Of a DNA stretch of 64,000 nt, positions 1 through 8,867 are shown in pieces. The notes under the pieces are model-generated. The model saw nothing but the letters and a program-made list of their open reading frames with translations. It did not search any database and was not told the origin of the DNA. Numbering within the stretch: the stretch's first letter is position 1; the number at the start of each line of letters is the position of its first letter. The stretch spans positions 2,085,668-2,149,667 of the forward strand of contig NZ_CP076854.1 of the NCBI RefSeq assembly GCF_018987265.1, read 5' to 3'. This DNA comes from Rhizobium sp. WYJ-E13 (GTDB lineage Bacteria; Pseudomonadota; Alphaproteobacteria; Rhizobiales; Rhizobiaceae). The translations under genes and the position numbers were made by a program.

Positions 1-313
1 TGAAGGATTACCCCTGAAATGCTCGGGCTAATTGTCCAAAAGTATAAGTCATGGTCCGGAAAATGCAATCCCGGGACAGCTTGGAGTCGTTCTGTGTAGC
101 AACCTAGATTCCGCGAAAGTTGAGCTTGCGCGGTTGTCCTATTTTTTTCAAAGTTAACCGTCCGAAGTCAGAGGTTGCGGCCGGAGACAATTCTCAGGTC
201 TGAACGCACTGGATTTGTTGAAGAAAAACTTCATGACGCTTCTTCCGGCCTTCTACCGACGATTGGATTTCTGCTTTCTTGGGTGTGGCTACACCTGCCG
301 CCGGTCGAAAAGT
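1..313. other. non-coding flank downstream of the immunity gene
   Basis: I see no supportable gene here. The stretch is visibly more AT-rich than the eCIS operon beside it. Short open frames have no ribosome binding site and no recognisable product. I found no convincing terminator hairpin after the immunity-gene stop codon. Confidence 0.5.
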
Positions 314-862
314 TCAGATCTGGGACAGAATTCCAAGGTGCTCACGTATCTTGACACGTCTGATTGTGTCGTCCGCTCCGCTGCCGCCGAGCTGTAGGGC
401 TGGCTCGAACGCATAGCACTCGTCGCGATCGGGGGGTCCCAGCGCGGGGGCCATGCGCTTGTACTGGGATGATCGGAGAATTTTCTCCCTCACCTCTTCG
501 TCGCACATGAGCATGAACATCACGACGATGTTGTCGGTCACGCGGCTGAGGCTTCCGTGATGGACGTCGAAGCTATAGGCGGCGCCGTCGCACCAGATAT
601 AGAGGTGTGCGAAGGCGGATCGGACGAATACGACCGGCGTGCCTTTCTCGAATTCCGCAAGGTCGCCGATAATGTCGGAGAACTGCCCCGGATCGACCAT
701 CCACAGCAGGCGGTCGCCATAGGAGCACCAGCCATTCTCGCGCCAAGCCTGAAGGATCTCTTCGGGGAGGAGGTCGGCATAGGCGGAAATCTGCTCGGCG
801 CCCGGAATGATCCGGTCGTCGGCTGGGCCATAGAGTTTCTCGAAGTCCTCGAATGCGCTCAT
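314..862 (-). CDS. Tdi1-like immunity protein (GAD-like + DUF1851)
   Basis: A 182-aa soluble protein with no signal peptide. The N-terminal ~110 residues look like a GAD-like domain (LPEEILQAWRENGW, then LLWMVDPGQF). The C-terminal part, with FEPALQLGG followed by VKIREHLGIL, looks like DUF1851. This two-part layout is that of Tdi immunity proteins, which neutralise the Ntox15-type DNase Tde of the Agrobacterium type VI system. It lies 22 bp downstream of a gene whose C-terminus is an Ntox15-type domain, on the same strand, with its own good ribosome site (AGGACAGG) before the ATG. Inferred role: cytoplasmic inhibitor protecting the producer from the neighbouring DNase. The family call is by motif reading only. 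Confidence 0.8.
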   Translation of the reverse strand: MSAFEDFEKLYGPADDRIIPGAEQISAYADLLPEEILQAWRENGWCSYGDRLLWMVDPGQFSDIIGDLAEFEKGTPVVFVRSAFAHLYIWCDGAAYSFDVHHGSLSRVTDNIVVMFMLMCDEEVREKILRSSQYKRMAPALGPPDRDECYAFEPALQLGGSGADDTIRRVKIREHLGILSQI

Positions 863-884
863 CGCCTGTCCTTTCGGGTGGTCG

Positions 885-3800
885 TCATGCTTCCGTGAAT
901 GCGACTGCCTGGAGCTTCACATTGATCCTTTGCTTGGGCCAATCCTTCTTGTCGATCGCCTTGACGCCTGTCTCGATGTCTTCGACCTTTGTCTTCCACT
1001 GCGAGCCGATCGACGAATTGATGTAGCGGGAACCGAGCTTCGCTATCGTGTTGAAGCCACCTGCAACGAGATCGGGCTCGTGCAGCGCCGCAAGACGGGC
1101 GAGCTGGAATTCGATCTCCGTGGGGGTCATATTACGGGATTTGAGATCTTTCCGGTAGAGCTCGCGGACCTCTTCCTGCGGTACCGACGATCCGCGACCG
1201 CTCGCATCGTAGGACTTGCGGTTGTCCTTCCAGTCCTTCACCGAGATGACGTTCAAGCCGTCCTCCTGGCCCTTGAGCTGCTGGGAGTAAACCGACAGGA
1301 TGTACTTGCCGGTGTTGCATTTGAAGTCGATCGACACCTGCTTCATCGGCGTCAGGGTGCTTGCGGCAGCCGCGGCGGGCGTTCCGACGGTGATGATGCC
1401 CATGTTGCGCTCGAGCTTGGGATTGATCGCCGCACTCACCCACCAGCTTCCGCCACGTTCGAAGACGTCTATCGACGCAAGGCCGTAGCGCGCCTTGATG
1501 CTGGCGAGGATTGGGATCAACAGGGGCTTGGTGAACCCGTTGCCCAGTCGCTTGGCCGCGGCCGTCGCCGCACTGGCGGCCAGGTCGAGCCGCTTCAGCG
1601 GATCCTTTGGCACGCCGGCCTGGACAATGCCCTTGCCGAGCTTCTTGGCCATTCCGACGATCCAGCCGATCAGCCAGTCCAGCGCCTTGTCTATCGGTGC
1701 GCGGATCTTGTTGATCACGCCCATGATCTTGTCCGCGACCTTGCCCAAGCCGGCGAAGCCGGCGAGGAAGTTGATCGCGAGCGACAGCAGGTTGGCGAGG
1801 ATCCCCTCGACGCGTTGCGCGGCCGGGGCGATCTGGCCGGCGGCGATGGCCACGATCGAGTCGATGAAGCTTTTGACGACTTGGATGATCTGCGAGATCT
1901 TGTTCACGAAGACCATTACGGTGTCGTAGATCGACAGGATCGCCGAAATGAATCCCGCTCCCGGTATGAACATCGAGATCAGCTTGGGGATCGCCTTCTT
2001 CACTACCGTGTCGACCACGAAGTCGGTGATGCCGCCTATGACCATGTCCTTGAGATTGGCGAGCTGCTCCTTGATGAGATCCCAGGCGGCGGCTGGCCCC
2101 TCGCGAACGAGCTTCACGACGATGTCGAAGCCGGTCTCCAGTGCCTTGACGACCGGCCCGCCCACGGCCGTTACCAGCTTGGCGCGGATATTGGCCCAGG
2201 TCAGGCCCAGGACCGAGAATGCGAACTTGGCGATCTCGACGAGGGAGAATGCCTTGGGGATGTAGATCCCAGGAAGGGAGCCGGTCAGCCAGTCGATCAG
2301 CCCCGCCTTCAGATGCGTCAGGAAGTTGCCGGCGAAATCGGTGAAGCCGAGCTTGGCGGCCTTTACTAGATTGCCGACGAAAGGCAGGGGATTCTTGAGA
2401 ATGCCCTTGAGCGCCGCACCCGTCTTCTTGACATAGACGAGCGCGCCGGGGCTAACCACGTCGAAGACGATCTCGAGCAGTGTCCATGCCGCGCCGAGGC
2501 CCCAGCTGACGAACTGGCCGACAAAGCTGCCGAACACGTTGACCAGCTTGCCGAAGGCCTTGAACGGCAGGACGAGGTCGCTGATGTCAAGCGCCTTGAG
2601 CGCGGCGATGAACAGGGCGGGGATCTGCGACACAACGCCCTTGAGACTGGCCATCGCACCCTGGAACCAGGCCCAGATACGCGGCAGCGCCTTGGCCTTC
2701 TGGATGTTTTCCCAGATATCTTCCTGGCCGATCAGCTTGAGGAAGCCGCCCACGAAAGCTTCGGCCGTGGGCGCGACCTTCTCTCCCGTCACGGGGTCCT
2801 GGCCGAGCACTGCCTTGAGCAGGTCGTAGCCGCGCGTGCCCTCGGCCAGTTTGGCGAGAGGCATCAGCACGGCCTCGCGTATGAAGCCGAGTATGTCGCC
2901 GACAAGCGTCTTGCCGAAGGAGATGAGCCGGTCGATCGGTTCGGTGAAGATGCGCTTGCCGCGCTCCCAGACGTCGCCGGGGCTGAGGATGTCGCTCCAG
3001 CCCAATGAATCGAGGAATTTGGTCAGCGCCTGCTTGAGGGCGCCGCCCACCATGCCTAGCGAGCGGATGTGTCCCTCCGCCCAGGCGGCGACCTTCGCCA
3101 GGATGCCGTACTGGTCCAGCGCCTGCGCGATAAGCGCGCCGGTGATCGAAATGAGCTCCAGCATGCCCCTGAGTATGTTGGCGGTGCTGCGCTCGACGGG
3201 TGCCATGTTGATCGGATTGATTCCGAGCACGATGGTCAGCAGCCGGAAGCCGGGAATGTAGTTGGCCTTGTCGGCGATGTAGTCGAGCGCGTCGCTCAGC
3301 CCGAAGCGCTGAATCTGCGGCTCGCTGCGCTCCGAGATGTCTGGTGCGGCGCTGCGCTGGACGGCGGCGCCCTGCTGGATCGTATGCGTCAGCTCGTGCG
3401 CGATTAGCTCCCGGCCGGACGAACTCTCCGGCTGGAACTGGTTGCGGCCGAAGAAGACGTGCTGGCCCACGGTAAAGGCATGGGCGTTGAGACTGGCGCT
3501 CTGCTCGGCGGCGGCATTTCCGGTATGGATGCGAACATTGCCGAAATTGGCGCCAAAACGCGGTTCCATGAAACTGCGAACGCTGGCCGGCAATGGCGCG
3601 CCGCCTCCCGCCGGCGAGATGGCCGTGGTCAGAACCGGTGGCGCGGCGGGGCGGGCCGCACGCTGGATCGGGGTCTTCCTTGCGTCCTCGTCCGGCTTGA
3701 CGGCGGGCTGGGCCTCCCTGGCGGCACGTTGCACGACCTGTTTCTTCTTGCTCTGCTCCTCCGGCCTGATCGCCGGCGCCTTTGCAGGGGCCTTCGCGGG

Positions 3801-4085
3801 CTCGCCCATTTGGACGATCTTGCGCGCGGTCCGCGTTGCTTCGAGCTCGGCGGGATCGCTTGGCTGGGAGACCCGCGCGGTCTGGATGGAGACGGGGGAT
3901 GTGACGGAAACGGAGACAGCCCTCTGTCCGGGGCGTGCGGCCGTCGATAACGTCGGCTGGCTCGCCTGCGCGCGCGGGGTCGCGGCGGGAGAGGTGCTTG
4001 TGGCCGCGCTCCGCTGGACGATATGGGCGGGCGGTCGCCGCTCGATCGTCGGGGAGGCACGAAGTGGCTGGTGCTGCTCTGCCAC
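885..4085 (-). CDS. eCIS effector: DUF4157 + helical region + Ntox15-type DNase domain
   Basis: A 1066-aa multidomain protein. Residues 1-160 are low-complexity, rich in Ala, Pro, Arg and Gln. Residues ~165-245 are a DUF4157 domain with the zinc-type motif HELTH at 230-234; DUF4157 is strongly associated with eCIS loci. Residues ~250-870 are long hydrophobic or amphipathic helices that could insert into membrane or pack inside the tube. Residues ~920-1066 match Ntox15, the toxin domain of Tde DNases: QEDGLN, DWKDNRKSY, the catalytic-type HxxD as HEPD (H1002, D1005), and INSSIGSQWK. The start is GTG with AAAGG upstream, 21 bp after the previous stop. It is the last structural-operon gene and is followed by its probable immunity gene. 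Likely a DNase delivered by the particle. The central helices could alternatively act as tape measure. Confidence 0.85.
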   Translation of the reverse strand: MAEQHQPLRASPTIERRPPAHIVQRSAATSTSPAATPRAQASQPTLSTAARPGQRAVSVSVTSPVSIQTARVSQPSDPAELEATRTARKIVQMGEPAKAPAKAPAIRPEEQSKKKQVVQRAAREAQPAVKPDEDARKTPIQRAARPAAPPVLTTAISPAGGGAPLPASVRSFMEPRFGANFGNVRIHTGNAAAEQSASLNAHAFTVGQHVFFGRNQFQPESSSGRELIAHELTHTIQQGAAVQRSAAPDISERSEPQIQRFGLSDALDYIADKANYIPGFRLLTIVLGINPINMAPVERSTANILRGMLELISITGALIAQALDQYGILAKVAAWAEGHIRSLGMVGGALKQALTKFLDSLGWSDILSPGDVWERGKRIFTEPIDRLISFGKTLVGDILGFIREAVLMPLAKLAEGTRGYDLLKAVLGQDPVTGEKVAPTAEAFVGGFLKLIGQEDIWENIQKAKALPRIWAWFQGAMASLKGVVSQIPALFIAALKALDISDLVLPFKAFGKLVNVFGSFVGQFVSWGLGAAWTLLEIVFDVVSPGALVYVKKTGAALKGILKNPLPFVGNLVKAAKLGFTDFAGNFLTHLKAGLIDWLTGSLPGIYIPKAFSLVEIAKFAFSVLGLTWANIRAKLVTAVGGPVVKALETGFDIVVKLVREGPAAAWDLIKEQLANLKDMVIGGITDFVVDTVVKKAIPKLISMFIPGAGFISAILSIYDTVMVFVNKISQIIQVVKSFIDSIVAIAAGQIAPAAQRVEGILANLLSLAINFLAGFAGLGKVADKIMGVINKIRAPIDKALDWLIGWIVGMAKKLGKGIVQAGVPKDPLKRLDLAASAATAAAKRLGNGFTKPLLIPILASIKARYGLASIDVFERGGSWWVSAAINPKLERNMGIITVGTPAAAAASTLTPMKQVSIDFKCNTGKYILSVYSQQLKGQEDGLNVISVKDWKDNRKSYDASGRGSSVPQEEVRELYRKDLKSRNMTPTEIEFQLARLAALHEPDLVAGGFNTIAKLGSRYINSSIGSQWKTKVEDIETGVKAIDKKDWPKQRINVKLQAVAFTEA

Positions 4086-4106
4086 GACTGCGTGACCTTT
4101 TCAGTT

Positions 4107-5048
4107 TCACGTCCGTTCCGGTTTCGCGCAGGGATCCTTGCCGCCGTTCTGCTCGCACCAGACCCGGGGGTCGCGCATCAGCATCGGACGAACGAACCGC
4201 CGGACGCTGTGATTGACCGACCATTCCCCGATCTCGCCATTCTCCAGACCCTTGGTGTCGGTGCGCGTCAGAACGGCCAGGACGACCGCGTCGTCGTGGC
4301 AGCCGCAGCAGTCGCATCTGCCGGCATAGTGATCCGCGTAGCAGGGCGAACAGGGATCCGCTCCCCAGCCCTCGGACGTACGCGCGGACGGTCCGGTCTT
4401 CATGTCGGCGGCGAGGCTCGTATCCGCGTTCGCGGCAGCGGCAGCAGCCTTGGCCTTGGCCGCCGTCTTCGCGTCGACCGCGGGTGCCGGGACCGGGGTC
4501 GATGTCTCGACGATCCCTCCCGACGTGTCGGGGCCCTGTGTGCTGGGAATGGGAATTTCCGTGCAGCCGCACGCACATCCCGCGGGGTCCGTCTCGACGA
4601 TGCGGATCTCGTAACCGGCATGTTCGCGGGTGGTAACGCTGGTGGCGTCGTCATCGTCGCAGGAGCAGACGGCGGATCGGGGCGCGCAGCATTTCTGGGT
4701 CAGGGCGAGCGTGACCCACAGCTTGGGCTTTAGCTTCTTGCCGCCGCAGGGGTCTATCGTCAGCGTTTCCGTCTGCGGCAGATGGATCGGCTCGCCCTCG
4801 CAGGTGAGCGCCACGCCACTCTCGACGGTGACGATCAGCTTGCCGCAGGAAATCCGCCTATCGACGATCAGGCCGCAGACGACGCCGCATCCGAACAGCG
4901 AACGAAACAGCAGCCGGCTGAGATCGCGGGTATAGTCGACACCGACCCGGAGGTCGTCGTCGCGCAGCAGCAGCCCCGGACTGAACCTTGGCCGGACAAG
5001 TGTCGAACTGCCTTTGGCGACGGTGACGCAATTGTCTTTCGGGCTCAT
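4107..5048 (-). CDS. Cys-rich eCIS accessory protein, related to the next gene upstream
   Basis: A 313-aa protein of unknown function. Its N-terminal ~70 residues (LLLRDDDLRVGVDYTRDLSR then GCGVVCGLIV) resemble the N-terminal segment of the 545-aa protein encoded just upstream (FIGKRLTPQSYLSEQQFLN then GWGVVYGFAL), so the two appear to be paralogues sharing one domain. The middle is rich in cysteines (CC, CSC, CACGC patterns) beside an acidic DDDD run, which suggests metal binding or disulfides. No signal peptide or membrane helix is seen. A good ribosome site (AAGGAGA) precedes the ATG, 12 bp after the previous gene. Position between baseplate genes and the toxin suggests a particle-surface or cargo-loading role; this is inference. 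Confidence 0.65.
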   Translation of the reverse strand: MSPKDNCVTVAKGSSTLVRPRFSPGLLLRDDDLRVGVDYTRDLSRLLFRSLFGCGVVCGLIVDRRISCGKLIVTVESGVALTCEGEPIHLPQTETLTIDPCGGKKLKPKLWVTLALTQKCCAPRSAVCSCDDDDATSVTTREHAGYEIRIVETDPAGCACGCTEIPIPSTQGPDTSGGIVETSTPVPAPAVDAKTAAKAKAAAAAANADTSLAADMKTGPSARTSEGWGADPCSPCYADHYAGRCDCCGCHDDAVVLAVLTRTDTKGLENGEIGEWSVNHSVRRFVRPMLMRDPRVWCEQNGGKDPCAKPERT

Positions 5049-5060
5049 CGAATGTCTCCT

Positions 5061-6698
5061 TTATGTGGTGCCGGGCGCCCGCTGGCGTTGCTGTTGGACA
5101 TTGGCCCTGGGGACCGGTGGAGGCGGGATGCGGCGCGCGACCGTGAAGGTGGAGAGATAACTGTCCCCGGGTTCGCCGCCGCCTGTCGGGATGGGCGCCC
5201 GGCCGCGCGGATTGGCATCTACGGACTGGCCAAGGCAGTCGATGATGAAGTCACCCCGGATTTCGATTTCGACATAGCATTCGCCGCGCAGGAAGATGCT
5301 GCCGTCCCCTTCGACGCCGTCGCGAAGCCAGGCCCCGCTGACGACCATGCGCATCCTTCGTGCGTGACCGGTCGAATCCTCGTCTTCCGGCAGGACATCG
5401 ATGACCGGCACGCGGTAATATTCGCGCCAGCAGCCTTCCGTCTGGTCGCTCATGACGGCCATGGTGAAGCAATCCGGCCTGATCGTGTCGACGCGCACCG
5501 GTCGAGAAAACGTCACCCAGAAGTCCGTGGTGGGATAATCGACGTAATCGGGTTCCTTGGTGTCGAAGCCCAGCGACGCGAGGAACTGGTCGAACGGGAC
5601 CGGCGGGGCGTCGCGCCGGTGCCAGGGCGCCCAGCCGATCTCGACGATGCGGGTCAGGTCGCAGCCGTTGATCAAATCGAAGAGCAGGTCGTTGCGCTTG
5701 ACGAGGCGGCGCGGGCCGCAGGCATCCAGGATGGCACCGATCGACCAGTCGCCGCAATCGTCGCGGCCGAGCCGCAGGCAGGCGAGCGGCAGGCCGTTTT
5801 CCAGGTCTGCCTTCGTGCATCCGTCGACGTCCTCGAGCCGCATGCAGTCGACGCCGACCTGCAGCCCGGTCAGGTGCTCGCACAGGCACAGGCAGCCGCC
5901 GCGGCCGTGCCCGCCGTGTCCGCCATGTCCGGCCCCGAGCCGGTGTCGTATCAGCTCCTCCAGCTCCCGGCTCAGGGCCGCGATCGACGGCTCGTCGCGC
6001 GGCTCCTGCCGAAGGAGTTCGGCGAGCTTCGCGCGGACCTCGGCTTCCTTTTCCGCGCTGCCGTCATCGGCCTCGCCACAGCACCCGCCGCCCGCGTCGC
6101 ACTGGCAGTCGAGTTCGCAGACATATGGCTTGCAGCATTCCGCGCAGTCGACCTTCCGCAGCGAGTAGATCACGATTTCGCAGGTTCGGTCCCATTCCTT
6201 GCGCTTGCAGTCGCAATCGCCCTTGAGCATGACCGGGTCCAGGGATTGTTCGGCGTAGTGGGCGCTCAGGAGCCAGCAATCCTCGACATTGGCCTCGACC
6301 TGTTCCAGGCGTCCGTCGAGCTTGCCGTCGACGCGCAGCGGTCTGCCGTCACTATCGAGGATGACGAGGTTGTCAAGCTCGACATCGATACTTCCCACCT
6401 GCCAGAGCTCGCGACCGGCGCGATCGAGCGCCAGCCCCTCGCCGATGCGGATGACGCCCGCGCCCGACTTTCCGTTGATCGTGAGGGCAAAGCCGTAGAC
6501 CACTCCCCAGCCGTGGATGGCACGGTTGAGCAGGTGTCGGCGCCCGTTGAGGAACTGCTGCTCGGAAAGATAGGACTGCGGCGTCAGCCGCTTGCCGATG
6601 AAATAGTTGTTGCGTCCGCCAGGGGGGCACGCGTCGTCGCAGCAACTGGGAGGCACCGCCCTTGCCCGGCGGGATGTCGACCTGTTTGGCATATCCAT
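5061..6698 (-). CDS. large Cys/His-rich eCIS accessory protein
   Basis: A 545-aa protein of unknown function with a strong ribosome site (GGAGGG) upstream of the ATG. The first ~130 residues carry the segment shared with the downstream 313-aa protein (FIGKRLTPQSYLSEQQFLN, GWGVVYGFAL). A Cys-rich block follows (CDCKRK, CAECCKPYVCELDCQC, GGGCCG). Then comes a Glu-rich helical stretch and a Gly-His run (GHGGHGGHGRGG) flanked by CLCLCEH. The C-terminal third looks beta-rich. No export signal is visible, as expected for a particle component released by lysis. It sits directly after the tail-protein-I-like gene, so it may decorate the baseplate or form a fibre-like element. I do not recognise a named family. 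Confidence 0.65.
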   Translation of the reverse strand: MDMPNRSTSRRARAVPPSCCDDACPPGGRNNYFIGKRLTPQSYLSEQQFLNGRRHLLNRAIHGWGVVYGFALTINGKSGAGVIRIGEGLALDRAGRELWQVGSIDVELDNLVILDSDGRPLRVDGKLDGRLEQVEANVEDCWLLSAHYAEQSLDPVMLKGDCDCKRKEWDRTCEIVIYSLRKVDCAECCKPYVCELDCQCDAGGGCCGEADDGSAEKEAEVRAKLAELLRQEPRDEPSIAALSRELEELIRHRLGAGHGGHGGHGRGGCLCLCEHLTGLQVGVDCMRLEDVDGCTKADLENGLPLACLRLGRDDCGDWSIGAILDACGPRRLVKRNDLLFDLINGCDLTRIVEIGWAPWHRRDAPPVPFDQFLASLGFDTKEPDYVDYPTTDFWVTFSRPVRVDTIRPDCFTMAVMSDQTEGCWREYYRVPVIDVLPEDEDSTGHARRMRMVVSGAWLRDGVEGDGSIFLRGECYVEIEIRGDFIIDCLGQSVDANPRGRAPIPTGGGEPGDSYLSTFTVARRIPPPPVPRANVQQQRQRAPGTT

Positions 6699-6722
6699 TG
6701 CTCGTACCCTCCTTCGGGCCGC

Positions 6723-8867
6723 CTATTGCAACGAGGAACTTCCCGATATCCGATCGGGTATGGTTGTGCGTTCATTTCCGCCGAGCCGGGCCAGCCCGGT
6801 CACGGCATCGGTGCCCAGCCGCGCAGGCGGATCATCGTCGAGAATGAGATCGTCGTGGAGTTCGTTCCGGATGGTGAAAGCCCTGCGGCCCAGCCAGCGC
6901 AGCTCGACGCGCGCCGCCGCTGGCAGCACCGACTCGATGAGGTCGCGCAGCCAGGGCGACCAGTCGCGCTCCTCGGCCGAATCCAGCGCAAGGTCGACGC
7001 GGATGCGGCCGGCGAGCCGTGCGGTTATGTCTTCCGGCTCGCCGCAGGCAAGTCGCGCGCTTCCCAGCATCGCCTTGTTGCCGAGTTCCGACGCCGTCTT
7101 CGGAAGTCCCGCGAGCATGGCCGGCAGCCGCGCGCCGGGGCAGCCGTCGTGGCCCAGCCGCGCTACGCCATAGTCCGCCATGAGATCGACGATGCGAAAG
7201 CGGGGCGGCTCTCCCGGAAGCAGGGATGCGAGCAGGAGTTCGAGGCCCCGGCGGGTTCCGTGGGAATCCGCCAGCGCTCGGGCATTGACGACGATCCTGC
7301 GCTTTTGATCGGCGGACAGCGCGTCGTGCCATGGCAGCCCCATCCATCGCGCGACGAAGTCGAGCCATTCCGGCGGGGCGGTCTTGGGATGGATGTTGTG
7401 GCCGAGATCGGCTATCCGTCCGTCCAGATCCTGCGTGGTGGCCTCGAGCACGCCGACCAGCCCGCGCAGGAAGCTGCCGGTCTCGAATTCCCCCCGGCGA
7501 TAGATCGCGGGGAGATTGTCGATCAGCATCAGGCCCGGATAGTGGACGACAAGTTGCCGCAGGCGCGGCATCCCGCTGCCCGGCGCGGCGATGATGGCGA
7601 TGCCGATGCAGAGATAGGGGTCGCGGATGTCATGGAGTGGAACCGAGAACGTGCTGGCCGGGCCCGGCTCGCTGCCCTTGCCATGGAAGACGAAGGTACG
7701 GACCGGCGCCATCGCCTCGCGCCAGCCATGGAGCCGGTGCGGTGCGGGCACGGCGGCATTGGCCAACTGGCCGGCGATCGTGTCGCGCATCGTGCTGTCG
7801 TCACAGGATGCCAAGCTGATCTCGATGGTACATCCTTCGGGAAGGTCCGCGTCTGCTTCGATGCGGGTCCAGCGCTGCCCTGTCGCCGCGGGCGATTGCA
7901 GTGCCGGCGTGACGAGTGTGGTGCGCAGCTCGCCACTGTCCAGTGGCACCGTTCCGGCGGGCTCGAAGCGCAGCAGCCCGCTCGACGTGGTCACGCACAG
8001 ACGCCGGCGATCCGCGACCAGCCCGGTAGGCATGCCGTCGAAGGCAGTGTTTCCAAGGACGTCACCGCCGTCTCCAATCGTCAGAACCCGAGAGCGGCCG
8101 CCCGCGGCACGACCATCGACGCCGGCGATGAACAGCCTGTCGCAACCGTCGTTGCCGATCACGGTGGCGTCGAAACAAGGCCGCAGCGTCGTGATCGGCA
8201 TGGATGTCAGGATCGTGCCTGTCTCCGCGTCGATCCAGCTAAGCCGGGTTCCTACCTCGGTCAGCACGACGACATCTCGGGTGCGATGCAGATAGGCCAG
8301 CTGCGGGCCGTGGCGTGGAGGGGCATCTTGTTCGGCAGGCAGATCCAGCGGGCGTTCGGAATCGATCCTTCCGGCGCGGTCGACATGCGCGAGGCTATGG
8401 TGCCCGGATTCGTGGACCAGCGCGTAAAGCGAGCCATGGGCACCGGCCGCGATGTCGACGACCTTGCCGCTGCCGGTGGCGACGACGAGCAGGCGGCTGA
8501 GGCTGTCGATATCCAATGCCTGCAGCGTCCCTGCCCGATCCAATGTCCAGAGAATTCCAGGCGCGGCGACCATCCGCACTGTCCCATCGGCCCCCGTCGG
8601 CGCAGCCAGGGCAACGGGCCCGGTATCGCCATCGTGCAGGCGCTGGATCACGCCGGCGTCGTCGCGCCAGATCAGGTCGCCGGTGTCGGTGATCGTCGGG
8701 GCGATTGCTCCACGCGTGGCGACAAGCTGCGGCGGCGTTCCCCAGGGTGCGGATGGGGCCGGTCCCGCGCCGGAGTCGAGCGCCTGGCGGTCGGCGCCGA
8801 CGAACAGGCAGCTGGCCCATTGCGCCTTCGTGGCGAAAAGGAAGGCCGAGGTCCGGGACGGGCTCAT
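6723..8867 (-). CDS. phage tail protein I-like baseplate protein with N-terminal repeat region
   Basis: A 714-aa protein. The N-terminal ~330 residues look like a repeated beta-strand fold (possible propeller), with recurring short units such as SLYALVHESG and GGDVLGN. From about residue 445 the sequence matches the phage tail protein I/P2 gpI type domain: DNLPAIYRR, then FLRGLVGVLEATTQDLD, then PPEWLDFVARWMGLPW and GTRRGLELLLASLL. In contractile particles this family links the baseplate wedge to tail fibres. The ATG overlaps the upstream baseplate gene's TGA (ATGA), which implies translational coupling. In Afp/PVC nomenclature it sits near the position of Afp12/13 but is not a clear orthologue of either. 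Confidence 0.75.
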   Translation of the reverse strand: MSPSRTSAFLFATKAQWASCLFVGADRQALDSGAGPAPSAPWGTPPQLVATRGAIAPTITDTGDLIWRDDAGVIQRLHDGDTGPVALAAPTGADGTVRMVAAPGILWTLDRAGTLQALDIDSLSRLLVVATGSGKVVDIAAGAHGSLYALVHESGHHSLAHVDRAGRIDSERPLDLPAEQDAPPRHGPQLAYLHRTRDVVVLTEVGTRLSWIDAETGTILTSMPITTLRPCFDATVIGNDGCDRLFIAGVDGRAAGGRSRVLTIGDGGDVLGNTAFDGMPTGLVADRRRLCVTTSSGLLRFEPAGTVPLDSGELRTTLVTPALQSPAATGQRWTRIEADADLPEGCTIEISLASCDDSTMRDTIAGQLANAAVPAPHRLHGWREAMAPVRTFVFHGKGSEPGPASTFSVPLHDIRDPYLCIGIAIIAAPGSGMPRLRQLVVHYPGLMLIDNLPAIYRRGEFETGSFLRGLVGVLEATTQDLDGRIADLGHNIHPKTAPPEWLDFVARWMGLPWHDALSADQKRRIVVNARALADSHGTRRGLELLLASLLPGEPPRFRIVDLMADYGVARLGHDGCPGARLPAMLAGLPKTASELGNKAMLGSARLACGEPEDITARLAGRIRVDLALDSAEERDWSPWLRDLIESVLPAAARVELRWLGRRAFTIRNELHDDLILDDDPPARLGTDAVTGLARLGGNERTTIPDRISGSSSLQ

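Noticed and set aside
314..4085. Reading the toxin-immunity pair as part of a type VI secretion system
   Set aside because: No T6SS membrane-complex genes (TssJ, TssL, TssM) or ClpV are present, while DUF4157, LysM, DUF4255 and the Afp15-like ATPase are eCIS marks.
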